Shown here piece after piece: positions 1-8,853 of a DNA stretch of 61,939 bases (positions are counted from its first letter, which is position 1; the number at the start of each line of letters is the position of its first letter). Made by a program: the position numbers and the translations under genes. Below the pieces are notes generated by a model, which saw only the letters and a program-made list of their open reading frames with translations, did no database searches and was not told the origin of the DNA. The stretch is from contig JASJPK010000010.1 of assembly GCA_031426735.1 (NCBI GenBank), positions 1 to 61,939 of the forward strand, read 5' to 3'. Source of the stretch: PFJX01 sp031426735. Lineage in GTDB: Bacteria; Pseudomonadota; Gammaproteobacteria; Burkholderiales; Thiobacillaceae.

Positions 1-1
1 G

Positions 2-115
2 GTCGAGAAGGTCGAGAAGGTCGAGAAGGTCGAGAAGGTCGAGAAGGTCGAGAAGGTCGAGAAAGTCGAGAAAGTCGAGAAAGTCGAGAAGGTCGAGAAG
101 GTCGAGAAGGTCGAG
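2..115 (+). repeat. 9-bp tandem repeat, about 12.7 copies (GTCGAGAAG)
   Basis: The unit GTCGAGAAG is repeated head to tail. Three consecutive units have AAA in place of AAG as the last triplet (62-64, 71-73, 80-82). As the unit is a multiple of three, gain or loss of copies would change protein length without shifting the frame. The repeat may extend beyond the left edge. Confidence 0.95.
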
Positions 116-145
116 CGACCAGAGAGAATCGAAAAACGGGATTGA
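2..145 (+). CDS. C-terminal end of an unidentified protein with VEK tripeptide repeats (partial)
   Basis: Frame 2 is open from the window edge to a TGA at 143-145. It codes twelve Val-Glu-Lys tripeptides, then VE and the tail RPERIEKRD. The repeat is perfect at protein level; only the Lys codon varies (AAG or AAA). The protein start lies outside the window, so the family cannot be named. A charged tail like this would be a flexible or helical extension. The next gene starts 18 bases downstream on the same strand and codes an outer-membrane barrel, so the two may be cotranscribed. That these bases are coding is inferred from the clean frame and stop; there is no recognised domain. Confidence 0.55.
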   Translation, partial: VEKVEKVEKVEKVEKVEKVEKVEKVEKVEKVEKVEKVERPERIEKRD

Positions 146-163
146 TGGAAGTCTGGAATCGCA

Positions 164-955
164 ATGAAATCAATGCACACGCACAGAAAGATCGGCTTTG
201 TCATCGCTTTGCTGGCGCCCTGTTTCGGCGTGGCCGCGGCGGGTGAGTTGAGCCTGACTACAGGGTTGGACACCAGCATCGGCAAATATGGCAGCACGGC
301 TTCGACGGTGGTGCGCTATGTGCCGTTCATCGTGAAATATGAACTAGGACGTTCCACGTTCAAGGCCACGCTGCCTTACGTCAGCATTACTTCACCGGCT
401 GGCGGCGGCACCGTCACGGTCGATGCGAATGGCAACGTCATTTCTTCCGGCGGCGCTGGGCCACGCGTGACACAAGCCGGTCAGGGCGATGTCGTGGCGT
501 CCTATTCGTATAGCGTGATCGAGCAGCCCTGGCATGGCGTGATGCTGGATGCCTCGGCGAAAGTAAAGCTGCCGACCGGCGACGAAAGCAAAGGGCTCAG
601 TACCGGCGAGCGCGATTTCACCATGATGGCCGATCTCTATTTCCCGGCCGGTAAATGGACGCCTTTTTTGACGCTGGGCTATCGCATGCCGGGCAATCCG
701 CCCGGCGGTGCGTTGCAAAACGCCTGGCTGGGCAGTCTTGGCGCAGGCTACAAAATCTCCAGAAGCGACAGCGCCGGATTCATGTTGGATGCGCGCCAGG
801 CCAGCAGCGCCAGTTCGGAGGCTGCGCGCGAAATGACGGCGTACTGGGTGCATAAATTCACCCCTGCGACCAAGTGCCAGCTCTATGCCGTCAAGGGCTT
901 CAGCGATGCCAGCGCGGACTACGGGTTGGGCTTGATGCTTTCCCATATCTATTGA
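164..955 (+). CDS. outer-membrane beta-barrel protein, transporter/MetA-like
   Basis: A 263-residue exported protein. Residues 1-27 form a signal peptide (basic start, hydrophobic core, cleavage probably after an Ala-Ala stretch). The rest alternates short polar and aromatic strands typical of a small outer-membrane barrel, with a Gly-rich loop near 75-105 and a Tyr-terminated last strand, a common C-terminal insertion signal. The pattern resembles the MetA-pathway-of-phenol-degradation or transporter family, but no substrate can be read from it. ATG at 164 is used; ATG at 173 is an in-frame alternative. It follows the VEK-repeat gene closely and precedes the secretion operon by about 90 bases. 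Family assignment is tentative. Confidence 0.7.
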   Translation: MKSMHTHRKIGFVIALLAPCFGVAAAGELSLTTGLDTSIGKYGSTASTVVRYVPFIVKYELGRSTFKATLPYVSITSPAGGGTVTVDANGNVISSGGAGPRVTQAGQGDVVASYSYSVIEQPWHGVMLDASAKVKLPTGDESKGLSTGERDFTMMADLYFPAGKWTPFLTLGYRMPGNPPGGALQNAWLGSLGAGYKISRSDSAGFMLDARQASSASSEAAREMTAYWVHKFTPATKCQLYAVKGFSDASADYGLGLMLSHIY

Positions 956-980
956 AGACGCCGTACATTACGGTTGTTTT

Positions 981-1008
981 CCGTCATCGATAATTTGAAA
1001 TGTGACGG
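981..1008. promoter_or_regulatory. inverted repeat CCGTCA-N16-TGACGG before gspG
   Basis: A perfect 6-bp inverted repeat with a 16-base, AT-rich spacer lies 38 bases upstream of the gspG start. It could be an operator half-site pair or a weak stem closing the previous transcript. There is no T-run after it, so a factor-independent terminator is unlikely. Function is inferred from position only. Confidence 0.3.
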
Positions 1009-1046
1009 ATGTAATATTTGCCTCCTTTTCTCGCTAAGGCTGTGTC

Positions 1047-1466
1047 ATGAAGCATTCGCCCCGATCCAGTAGTGGGTTCACATTGCTCGAACTCCTGGTG
1101 GTGCTGGTCATCATCGGATTACTGGTCGGCTACGTTGCACCGCGCTACTTCAGCCAGATCGGTAAATCGGAGACCAAGGTGGCGCGCGCACAGATCAAGG
1201 CGCTGGAAGACGCGCTCGATCAATACCGTCTCGATGTCGGCCATTACCCGGATAGCGCGCAGGGATTGTCGGCGCTGAACGCGCAGCCGGCCGGCGAGGC
1301 GCGCTGGCAGGGCCCCTACCTGAAGAAAGCCGTGCCCAACGATCCCTGGGGTGCGGCATATCAATACAAGCAGCCGGGCGAGCATGGCGAATTCGATATC
1401 TTTTCGCTGGGCAAGGACGGACAACCCGGCGGTACGGCCGAAGCCGCGGACATCGGCAACTGGTGA
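1047..1466 (+). CDS. gspG: type II secretion major pseudopilin GspG
   Basis: A 139-residue pseudopilin that would polymerise into the short periplasmic pseudopilus of a type II secretion-like machine. It has a nine-residue leader ending SSSG, prepilin peptidase cleavage expected after Gly10, Phe at +1 and Glu at +5 (residue 15), then one long hydrophobic helix. The C-terminal half has the GspG pattern with LxLPNDPWG-type and DIFSLGKDGQPGG segments that build the calcium-binding loop of the family. Length is normal for GspG. It opens an operon on the + strand; gspF follows after 63 bases. No prepilin peptidase gene is present in the window. Confidence 0.93.
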   Translation: MKHSPRSSSGFTLLELLVVLVIIGLLVGYVAPRYFSQIGKSETKVARAQIKALEDALDQYRLDVGHYPDSAQGLSALNAQPAGEARWQGPYLKKAVPNDPWGAAYQYKQPGEHGEFDIFSLGKDGQPGGTAEAADIGNW

Positions 1467-1529
1467 TGTTTTGCAAAGCATTCATTCCGCGGCGAGCAGC
1501 CTGCGCCAGACCGGATTGAGCCGTTAAGC

Positions 1530-2735
1530 ATGCAATTCACTGTCAACGCACTCTCCGGAAACGGCCGCGTTTCGCTCAATCTCGATGCGATGCATGCCGA
1601 GGAGGCGGCGGAGAAGGCGCGCCGACAGGGGCTGACGGTGCTGTCGGTCAAAGCGGCGGGCGCCGTCTGGTCGAGTTTGCCGGCGGGGTGGCCCACGCTG
1701 TCGCGGCGCTATCGTTTTCCGATCACGCTGTTCTCGCGCGAACTATTGTCCCTGCTGGGCAGCGGCCTGTCCCTGGTGGAAGCGCTGCAGACGCTGGCGG
1801 AGAAGGAATCGCGCGCGGAACCCCGCAAAGTGCTGACGCAGGTGCTCGATCATCTTTATCAGGGCGATTCGCTTTCCGGCGCCATCGCCCGTTATCCCGA
1901 CGCTTTTCCGCCGCTCTACGTCGCTTCGGTGCGCGCCTCGGAAAAGACCAGCAATCTGCCGGAAGCGCTGACGCGCTACATCGCCTATCAGGCACAACTG
2001 GAAGTGCTGCGCAAGAAAGTCACCGCAGCCGCCGTCTATCCGGTTTTGCTGCTGGTGCTGGGCAGCGCGGTGGCGTTGTTTTTGCTGGGCTGGGTGGTGC
2101 CGCGTTTTGCCGCCATCTACGAAGGCAACCTGGAACGTCTGCCCATGGCATCGCGCTGGCTGATGCAATGGGGCGTGCTGGTGCAGGACCATGCGCTGGC
2201 GGCCGGCCTGGGCTTTCTCGCCGCGCTGGCCGGTGCGATCTACGCTTTCCGGCAGCCTGCCGCGCGTGCCGCCTTGTCGCGTCGCGTCTGGCGTCTGCCC
2301 GGTCTGGGCGAACGCCTGCGCGTGTTTCAGTTGACCCGTTTCTATCGCACCGTCGGCATGTTGTTGTCGGGCGGCATTCCCATCTTGACTGCGCTAACCA
2401 TGGCGGAAGGTCTGTTGCATCCGGAGTTGCGCGTTCGCCTGGCCAGCGCCGCGCGCGATATTCGCGAAGGCAAGCCGACTTCCGAAGCGATGGAGCGCGC
2501 CGGCCTCGCCACGCCGGTGGCGTTGCGCATGTTGCGGGTCGGCGAGAAAAGCGGCCGCATGGGCGAGATGATGGAATCCGTCGCCGCCTTCCACGACGAG
2601 GAACTGGCGCGCGCCGTCGACTGGTTCACGCGCCTGATCGAACCTTTGCTGATGATCGTCATCGGCCTGACCATCGGCGTCATCGTCGTGTTGTTGTACA
2701 TGCCGATATTCGAATTGGCCGGGAGCCTGGAATGA
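1530..2735 (+). CDS. gspF: type II secretion inner-membrane platform protein GspF
   Basis: A 401-residue polytopic inner-membrane platform protein of the GspF/PilC family, which couples the cytoplasmic ATPase to pseudopilus assembly. Two homologous four-helix cytoplasmic domains are visible (about 60-160 and 265-365), each followed by hydrophobic helices (about 165-190, 215-240 and 370-395). The conserved ISRELxSLLxSGLSLxEAL-like segment appears near residue 70 and a related AxxLSGGIPILTAL segment near 275. Its stop overlaps the start of gspE (ATGA), so translation is probably coupled. Length matches the family. Confidence 0.95.
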   Translation: MQFTVNALSGNGRVSLNLDAMHAEEAAEKARRQGLTVLSVKAAGAVWSSLPAGWPTLSRRYRFPITLFSRELLSLLGSGLSLVEALQTLAEKESRAEPRKVLTQVLDHLYQGDSLSGAIARYPDAFPPLYVASVRASEKTSNLPEALTRYIAYQAQLEVLRKKVTAAAVYPVLLLVLGSAVALFLLGWVVPRFAAIYEGNLERLPMASRWLMQWGVLVQDHALAAGLGFLAALAGAIYAFRQPAARAALSRRVWRLPGLGERLRVFQLTRFYRTVGMLLSGGIPILTALTMAEGLLHPELRVRLASAARDIREGKPTSEAMERAGLATPVALRMLRVGEKSGRMGEMMESVAAFHDEELARAVDWFTRLIEPLLMIVIGLTIGVIVVLLYMPIFELAGSLE

Positions 2736-4399
2736 GAACTGCAAGCCTGATCACCGCCGCTATGTTGGCCGATGCCACGCGCAACAACGACGGCAAGCAG
2801 GCGCTGCAGGCTTTGCAGGAAATGCTGGGCTTGCCGGAGAAATCGTTTCTGGCCGAGTTGGGCAATGCCTTCGCCTACCCGGTGCTGGACATGAATGCGC
2901 TACGCGAGATGACGCCGGCGTTCGATCAGTTGCCGTTCAATCAGGCGCTGGAGCGCGAATGCGCCGCCTGTCGCGATGGCGATGGCAAGCTCTGGCTGGT
3001 GTTCGTCGATCCGCTGCAACCGGCATTGATCGACTGGGCGGAGCGGCGCATCAGCGAAGCTTTCATCGCCGCCCTGGTGTTGCGCGACGACCTGCTCGCC
3101 TGGCTGCATCGGCTGGAGGTCAATCTGAAGGCGATGGATGGCGTCAAGTCGGAAACCGATAGCGGCCGCTCGTTCGAACAGGTCGAGGAAATCTCCCTGC
3201 AAGCTATCGGCGCCGACGCCTCGCCGGTGATCAAGCTGGTGCATTCGACGCTGTACGACGCGGTGTCCAGCGGCGCCTCTGACATCCATCTGGAAAACGA
3301 CGCGGCCGGCCTGACCATCAAATACCGCATCGACGGCGTGCTCAACGCGGTGGCGCAATCGCCCGGCCGCGAGATGGCCGAACACGTCATTTCGCGCGTC
3401 AAGGTGATGGCCGAACTCGACATCGCCGAACGCCGCATCCCGCAGGACGGCCGCTTCAAGGTGCAGATGCGCGGCCGCGAAATCGACCTGCGCGTATCGA
3501 TCATGCCGGGCGTGTTCGGCGAAGACGCGGTGCTGCGCATCCTCGACCGCCAGCAACTGGCCGACGAACTCAAGGTGATCTCGCTCGAACGCCTCGGCTA
3601 CCACGGCGACATCCTGGCCGGCATCCGCCGCCTGGCGCGCGAACCGTACGGCATGTTCCTGGTCACCGGCCCGACCGGCAGCGGCAAGACCACAACGCTG
3701 TACGCTGCCATTTCCGAGATCAACACCGGCCAGGACAAGATCATCACCATCGAAGACCCGGTGGAATACCAGTTGGCCGGCATTCTGCAGATTCCGGTCA
3801 ACGAGAAAAAAGGTCTGACTTTCGCGCGCGGATTGCGCTCCATCCTGCGCCACGACCCTGACAAGATCATGGTCGGCGAAATCCGCGACCCGGAAACCGC
3901 GCAGATTGCCGTGCAGTCGGCGCTGACCGGCCATCTGGTGTTCACCACCGTGCACGCCAACAACGTGTTCGACGTGATCGGCCGCTTCATGCACATGGGC
4001 GTCGATCCCTACAGCTTCGTTTCCGCGCTGAACGGGATCCTGGCGCAACGCCTGGTGCGCGTAACGTGCCCGCACTGCGCCGAAACGGTGACGCCGAGTG
4101 CGCAGTTGCTGGCCGATTCGGGCCTCAGCCCGGAACGCGCCGCCGGCTTCGATTTCCGTGCCGGCAAGGGCTGCGGCCAATGTCGCGGCAGCGGCTACAA
4201 GGGCCGCCACGCCATCGCCGAAATGATGGTGCTGAACGACGAGATCCGCGAACTCATCGTCACCCGCGCCTCGATCCGCCAGGTCAAGGAAGCCGCCGCC
4301 CGCGCCGGCGTGCAAAGCCTGCGCGAAGCCGCGCTGGAGATGGTACGGCGTGGCGAGACCACGCTGGAAGAGATCAACCGTGTCACTTTCGTTGCCTGA
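2732..4399 (+). CDS. gspE: type II secretion ATPase GspE
   Basis: The hexameric cytoplasmic ATPase that powers pseudopilus assembly, 555 residues. The start at 2732 overlaps the gspF stop (ATGA); reading further upstream in this frame only gives antisense-like sequence over gspF. The Walker A motif GPTGSGKTTT is at about 313-322, with an Asp box and a Walker B region after it and a His box (TGHLVFTTVHANN) further on. The zinc-binding tetracysteine is complete: CPHC at 446-449 and CGQC at 481-484. The N-terminal domain of about 150 residues is poorly conserved, as usual. It sits between gspF and a PilM-like gene, which matches T2SS and MSHA-type loci. Confidence 0.95.
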   Translation: MRTASLITAAMLADATRNNDGKQALQALQEMLGLPEKSFLAELGNAFAYPVLDMNALREMTPAFDQLPFNQALERECAACRDGDGKLWLVFVDPLQPALIDWAERRISEAFIAALVLRDDLLAWLHRLEVNLKAMDGVKSETDSGRSFEQVEEISLQAIGADASPVIKLVHSTLYDAVSSGASDIHLENDAAGLTIKYRIDGVLNAVAQSPGREMAEHVISRVKVMAELDIAERRIPQDGRFKVQMRGREIDLRVSIMPGVFGEDAVLRILDRQQLADELKVISLERLGYHGDILAGIRRLAREPYGMFLVTGPTGSGKTTTLYAAISEINTGQDKIITIEDPVEYQLAGILQIPVNEKKGLTFARGLRSILRHDPDKIMVGEIRDPETAQIAVQSALTGHLVFTTVHANNVFDVIGRFMHMGVDPYSFVSALNGILAQRLVRVTCPHCAETVTPSAQLLADSGLSPERAAGFDFRAGKGCGQCRGSGYKGRHAIAEMMVLNDEIRELIVTRASIRQVKEAAARAGVQSLREAALEMVRRGETTLEEINRVTFVA

Positions 4400-4403
4400 T
4401 TTC

Positions 4404-5201
4404 ATGCCCGAACGACTTTTCCCCTCACATCGCCTGGCCTTGTTGCCGGACCGCTGGGTGTTACGTCCGGCCGCGAGCAAGACCCATGTCGAGTCCGTGT
4501 TCGATGCCGACTTCGACACCGGCTTTGACACACTCCCGCCGTTTCAGGCGCTGGAGCATCTGCTCGACCAGCATGCTGCGACCGGCCGCCTGCGCGTCAC
4601 GCTGTCGCATCGCCATGTGCGCCTGTTCCTGGCGCCGGCGCCACCGGCCTGGCTGAATCAGAGCGAAATGCAGACCTGGCTGGAAAGCGCGCTGGCGTCC
4701 GCCCTCGGCGCCGCCGGCGACCTGTCAGGCAAAAGCAGCAGTGGCTGGCGCCTGGCCTGGGATCTGACGCCGCCCGGCCAGCCCATCGTGGTGGCGGCCA
4801 TGCCGAATGATTTGCTGGCAGCCTTGCATGCCATTTGCCAGCAGCGCGGCATCAAACTGCTCGGCGTGCGGCCCTGGTTGGCCGAAGCCTGGCAGCGTCG
4901 TCGCGGTCAACTTGCCCGCGCAACCGGCTGGTATGCCCTGCTCGAACCCGGTCGCCAGGTGGTGTTGCGCCTGCAAGACGGGCGGCCGCTGGCGTTGCGT
5001 CAACGCCAGACCGCTGCCGATGTCGCCGTGGAACTGGATGGCTTGCTGGCGCGCGAAAGCTTGCTGGCCGACTTCCCGGCCGGCGGCGATCTCTGGGTCG
5101 AGCGGGTCGGCATCAGTCCGGATTGGGGCAGCTTGACGGGCCGCTATGCCTTGCATGAACTCGCCGGTTCGACCGATTTTGCGCAGGCATTGCTGCAATG
5201 A
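4404..5201 (+). CDS. PilM/GspL-like cytoplasmic assembly protein
   Basis: A 265-residue protein without a signal peptide or clear membrane helix. Its place, directly after gspE and overlapping a single-pass PilN-like gene, is where the actin-like PilM or the cytoplasmic part of GspL is found in T4P, MSHA and T2SS loci. Sequence signs are weak: no intact ATP-binding motifs can be pointed out, so naming depends on synteny. ATG 4404 is chosen because it lies 4 bases after the gspE stop; an earlier in-frame ATG at 4350 lies inside gspE. It overlaps the next gene by ATGA. Confidence 0.6.
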   Translation: MPERLFPSHRLALLPDRWVLRPAASKTHVESVFDADFDTGFDTLPPFQALEHLLDQHAATGRLRVTLSHRHVRLFLAPAPPAWLNQSEMQTWLESALASALGAAGDLSGKSSSGWRLAWDLTPPGQPIVVAAMPNDLLAALHAICQQRGIKLLGVRPWLAEAWQRRRGQLARATGWYALLEPGRQVVLRLQDGRPLALRQRQTAADVAVELDGLLARESLLADFPAGGDLWVERVGISPDWGSLTGRYALHELAGSTDFAQALLQ

Positions 5202-5713
5202 ATCTCGACTTCAACGCATCTTCCTCCCGTCCCGGACCTGCGTCCTGGTTGTTGTTCGTGCTCGGCCTGGCCGTAGCCGGCTGGGCGCTGCACGCCTGGC
5301 AGGATGCGGATGCGACGCGCCAAGCGGTTGCAGCGCATCTCGCCAGCCTGCAGGACAAACCGGCAGCGAAAGCGCTGAAACCGACCCGCGTCGATGCGGT
5401 CGTGTTGAGCCGCGAGCGTGGCGATGCCGCCGCGCGCAGCCAGTTGAGTCTGCCCTGGGCGCGCTTGCTGGAAACCTTGCAGAACTCGCGTCCGCCCGAA
5501 ATCGCCTTGTTGAACCTGGATGCCGACGGCCGTCGCGGCGATTTCACGCTGGCCGCGCTGGCTCGGAGTCATGCCGCCATGCTCGATTACTTTCACGAAT
5601 TGCAGCGCGCGCCGGGCTTCGCTCAAGTCAGCTTGAGCCGGCATGAACTGCGCGAAGTGGATGGCGTACAGGCGGTGTATTTCAACCTGCGCGGCGATTG
5701 GACGCAGCCATGA
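5198..5713 (+). CDS. PilN/GspL-like single-pass inner-membrane protein
   Basis: A 171-residue bitopic protein: a short cytoplasmic N-terminus, one hydrophobic helix at about 18-37 (SWLLFVLGLAVAGWALHAW), then a coiled-coil-prone stretch and a small periplasmic alpha/beta domain. This is the layout of PilN and of the periplasmic half of GspL. It would link the cytoplasmic ATPase side to the PilO/GspM-like protein coded next. Its start overlaps the previous stop (ATGA) and its stop overlaps the next start. Assignment is by topology and order, not by strong sequence motifs. Confidence 0.68.
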   Translation: MNLDFNASSSRPGPASWLLFVLGLAVAGWALHAWQDADATRQAVAAHLASLQDKPAAKALKPTRVDAVVLSRERGDAAARSQLSLPWARLLETLQNSRPPEIALLNLDADGRRGDFTLAALARSHAAMLDYFHELQRAPGFAQVSLSRHELREVDGVQAVYFNLRGDWTQP

Positions 5714-6306
5714 AGACAACTTCGATCGCAGCGACTTCAACCACCAAAAATTCGCCGCACGCTTTTCGCCTGCTCGACTGGCTGCGTTATGGCCTGGCGC
5801 GGCTGGGCTGGCCGGGTAGCGTGGGCCTGGCGCTGTTGCTGGCGGCAGGCTTGTTGCATGGACTGGAAGTGCGGCCCATGCGGGATGCCAACCTGAACCT
5901 GCAGCAACGCGCCGCGGGTCTGGCGAAACAGGTGCGGCCGGCGCGTGCAACCGAAGCGGCCAAACCGGCCGATCTGAGCGTCACGTTGCCTGGCACCGAG
6001 CGCATGCCGGAAGCCGTCGCGCGGCTGTTCGCCGCTGCCCGACATGCCGGCTTGACCCTGCAGCAGGGCGCTTACCGTTCCGTTGGCGAAAAGCCCGCCG
6101 GCCAGAACCCCAATGGTTTGCTGCGTTACCAGATCAGCTTGCCGGTGACCGGCGAATATCCGGCTGTGCGCGCCTTCGTCGCCGAAGCGCTGGAACGCGA
6201 ACCGAGCCTGGCCCTGGACGGCATGCGCCTGGCGCGCGAGGGCATGGACCAGAGCGAGGTCGACGCCGAACTCCGCTTCACCCTGTATCTGGGGAGCGCG
6301 CGATGA
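5710..6306 (+). CDS. PilO/GspM-like inner-membrane protein
   Basis: A 198-residue bitopic protein: a basic cytoplasmic N-terminus of about 35 residues, one membrane helix at about 37-55 (VGLALLLAAGLLHGL), then a periplasmic domain that begins as a coiled coil (NLNLQQRAAGLAKQV) and ends in a ferredoxin-like fold pattern. PilO and GspM share this plan and pair with PilN or GspL in the inner-membrane alignment complex. ATG 5710 is chosen because it overlaps the upstream stop (ATGA); an earlier in-frame ATG at 5698 would overlap further. It overlaps the next gene by ATGA. Confidence 0.68.
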   Translation: MKTTSIAATSTTKNSPHAFRLLDWLRYGLARLGWPGSVGLALLLAAGLLHGLEVRPMRDANLNLQQRAAGLAKQVRPARATEAAKPADLSVTLPGTERMPEAVARLFAAARHAGLTLQQGAYRSVGEKPAGQNPNGLLRYQISLPVTGEYPAVRAFVAEALEREPSLALDGMRLAREGMDQSEVDAELRFTLYLGSAR

Positions 6307-6806
6307 GCCCCAGACATAGCTTGTTGGCGGTCGCACTGGCCGCAACGCTAGCCGCTGCAGTCTGGCTGGGCGAGGAGGAGGGCGCCGGCGACGAGGCCGA
6401 CGTGGTGGCCGCCGCGCCACGGCGGGCGGCGGTTGTCGCGTCCGCGCCGATGTCGTCGCGGTCCAGCGAGGCCGTCGCCGCCCAAGCCGACCCCGCCGCG
6501 CGTTTCGCCGTCGGCGGTCCCGATCTGTTTCCGCCGCAGTCCTGGAAGCCGCCGCCGCCACCGCCCCCCGTCGTCGTCGTGGCGCCACCGCCGCCGCCGC
6601 AAGCGCCGCCACTGCCGTTCAGGTATGTCGGGCGGTGGGATGGCGGCGACGGCGAAACCATCCTGCTGTCCCAAGGCGACCGGGTTGTCTCGGTACGCAT
6701 CGGCCAGAACCAGGCGCAATGGCGGCTGGATTCGGTCGATGCCAGCGGCATCAACTTCACCTATCTCCCCTTGCAACAGCAACGCCAACTGAGATTCGGC
6801 CCATGA
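6303..6806 (+). CDS. PilP/GspC-like proline-rich periplasmic protein
   Basis: A 167-residue protein with an N-terminal signal-anchor (about 5-22), a Pro/Val-rich linker near 82-102 that would span the periplasm, and a small C-terminal beta domain from about 103 (FRYVGRWDGG...VVSVRIGQNQAQWRLDSVD). This matches the HR/PilP domain shared by PilP and GspC, which binds the N0 domain of the secretin. The position directly before the secretin gene, with ATGA overlap, supports that partner. A GspC-style PDZ domain is absent. The unusual run of proline codons makes the DNA here very C-rich. Confidence 0.68.
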   Translation: MSPRHSLLAVALAATLAAAVWLGEEEGAGDEADVVAAAPRRAAVVASAPMSSRSSEAVAAQADPAARFAVGGPDLFPPQSWKPPPPPPPVVVVAPPPPPQAPPLPFRYVGRWDGGDGETILLSQGDRVVSVRIGQNQAQWRLDSVDASGINFTYLPLQQQRQLRFGP

Positions 6807-8815
6807 ACGCCCCCTCCAAGCGCCATACCCCACGCGTCCAACCGTTGCGCAGCGCGGTTTTCGCCTGTGTCGCCCTGATCGTTCTGGCTGGTTGCGCCAG
6901 CGATGTCGCGCTCAAGCAGGGCGAGAAAATGATCGCTGAAGGCAAGCCGCGCGAAGGCCTGGCGCAATTGCAGCAGGCCATGCAGGCGGCGCCCGGCGAT
7001 CTGCAGCTGCGCACCGCTTACCTGCGCCAGCGCGATCTGCACATCGGCCGCTTGCTGGCGCAGGGCGACAACGCCGGGCAGGCGGGGCAATTCGATGTCG
7101 CGCAGGTGTCGTACCGCGAGGTGCTGGCGTTGCATCCGGAAAACCCGCGCGCGGCCGATGGCCTGGCCAATATCGAAAACAGCCGTCGCAACGAAGAGTT
7201 GTTGCGCGATGCCCTGGCCGCATTCAAACGCGACGATTACGAAATGGCGCGCGGCAAACTGCGCGCTGTGCTGGTGCGCGAACCCACGCAACGGCAGGCG
7301 CGCGCGCTGTTGGCGCAGGTGGAAGACAAGGCCGGGCGCAACCAGGCGGCGGAATCGCCGCAGTTGGCGGCTGCTTTTCGCAAACCGGTGACGCTGGAGT
7401 TCCGCGATGCGTCATTGCGGCAAGTGTTCGATGCCCTGGCGCGGCAATCCGGCCTCAATTTCATCTTCGACAAGGATTTGCGCACGGACCAGAAAACCAC
7501 GCTTTTCGCGCGTAATACCGCCATTGCCGACGCGCTCGACATGCTGCTGACGACCAATCAGCTCGCCCGCAAAACGCTCAACGGCAATACCGTGTTGCTC
7601 TACCCGAACACACCCGCCAAACAGCGCGATTACCAGGACATGATCGTGCGTGCCTTCTTCCTGGCCAATGCCGATGCCAAGCAGACGATGACGCTGATCA
7701 AGACCATGACCAAGACCAAGGATGTCCATGTCGACGAAAAGCTCAACATGGTGGTGGTCCGCGATACGCCGGAAATCGTGCGTCTGGTCGAGAAGCTGGT
7801 GAAGGTGACGGACCGGCCCGAGCCGGAGGTGATGCTGGAAGTGGAGATTCTGGAAGTGAAGCGGAGCAAGCTGTTGGAACTGGGCGTGCAATGGCCGACT
7901 TCGTTGAGCGTGTTGAGCAAGGAGCGGGTGACAACCGCTACATCCGATAGCACGGGTGCTACGGTCGCAACCGGTGTTTCGTATATCGATGTACCGCAGA
8001 CCTTGAGCATTCTGAAGAACATCAGCTCCGGCACCATTCTGATGAACACCGCCCCCGGCGTTGTTGCCAACAGGACCGATGGCGATGTCAACATCCTCGC
8101 CAACCCGCGCATCCGCGTGAAGAACAAAGAGAAGGCCAAGGTCCACGTCGGCGACAAGGTGCCGGTCATCACCGCCAACGTCACCTCCACCGGCGTCACC
8201 TCCGAATCGGTCAGTTACCTCGATGTCGGCCTCAAGCTCGATGTCGAACCGCAGGTCTATCTGGAAGGCGAAGTCGGCATCAAGGTCGGCCTGGAAGTGT
8301 CCAACATCGTCCAGCAGGTGAAGACTTCCACCGGCACGCTGACCTACCAGCTCGGCAGCCGCAACGCCACGACGACGCTGCGCCTGCGCGACGGCGAGAC
8401 GCAGGTGCTGGCCGGACTGATTTCCGACGAGGACCGTTCCAGCGCCAGCAAGATCCCGGGCCTGGGCGACATTCCGCTGCTCGGCCGCCTGTTCTCCAAC
8501 AACCGCGACGACAAGAGCAAATCGGAGATCGTGCTGCTGATCACGCCGCGCATCCTGCGCAATATCGAGCGGCCCGAACTGGTCGATATCGAGTTCTTCG
8601 CCGGCACCGACGCCTCCGCCTCCAGCCAGCCGATCCGTTTGCGGCCGGCGGTGGGAATTGCCCCGGTCATCTCGCCGGCCATCTCCCCGCTCATGCAGGA
8701 TGCGCAGCCGGCGGACACACCGGAGCCGCAGGATATGCCGCCGCCGGCCATGTTGCCGCCAGCGGGTGCATTCCAGCCGGGCGTGTCACCACCGGCCATG
8801 GAATCGCGGCCTTGA
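6803..8815 (+). CDS. gspD: lipoprotein secretin with N-terminal TPRs (GspD/MshL/PilQ type)
   Basis: A 670-residue outer-membrane secretin that forms the exit pore of the machine. The signal peptide ends in a lipobox LAGC with Cys31 as lipidation site. Residues about 35-180 form tetratricopeptide-like helices, unlike classical GspD. Then come an N0/STN domain (VTLEFRDASLRQVFDALA, near 195), a NolW/N1 domain and the secretin core with the VPxIT gate-like segment and an LRDGETQVLAGLI stretch. The end is Pro-rich. ATG 6803 overlaps the preceding stop; the frame runs further upstream but over the previous gene. TPR-bearing secretins occur in other T2SS/MSHA-like loci, so the fold is plausible though non-canonical. 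Confidence 0.9.
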   Translation: MNAPSKRHTPRVQPLRSAVFACVALIVLAGCASDVALKQGEKMIAEGKPREGLAQLQQAMQAAPGDLQLRTAYLRQRDLHIGRLLAQGDNAGQAGQFDVAQVSYREVLALHPENPRAADGLANIENSRRNEELLRDALAAFKRDDYEMARGKLRAVLVREPTQRQARALLAQVEDKAGRNQAAESPQLAAAFRKPVTLEFRDASLRQVFDALARQSGLNFIFDKDLRTDQKTTLFARNTAIADALDMLLTTNQLARKTLNGNTVLLYPNTPAKQRDYQDMIVRAFFLANADAKQTMTLIKTMTKTKDVHVDEKLNMVVVRDTPEIVRLVEKLVKVTDRPEPEVMLEVEILEVKRSKLLELGVQWPTSLSVLSKERVTTATSDSTGATVATGVSYIDVPQTLSILKNISSGTILMNTAPGVVANRTDGDVNILANPRIRVKNKEKAKVHVGDKVPVITANVTSTGVTSESVSYLDVGLKLDVEPQVYLEGEVGIKVGLEVSNIVQQVKTSTGTLTYQLGSRNATTTLRLRDGETQVLAGLISDEDRSSASKIPGLGDIPLLGRLFSNNRDDKSKSEIVLLITPRILRNIERPELVDIEFFAGTDASASSQPIRLRPAVGIAPVISPAISPLMQDAQPADTPEPQDMPPPAMLPPAGAFQPGVSPPAMESRP

Positions 8816-8853
8816 TCGGTTTCGTTCAATCGGACGCCAGGGGCTGATGCCGA

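Noticed and set aside
2..115. Tandem repeat at the left edge as a CRISPR array
   Set aside because: The 9-bp units are directly adjacent with no spacers, and they read as a clean VEK frame.
2900..4531. Long - strand reading frame opposite gspE
   Set aside because: gspE shows intact Walker and zinc motifs on the + strand; the antisense product has no domain and starts in no sensible context.
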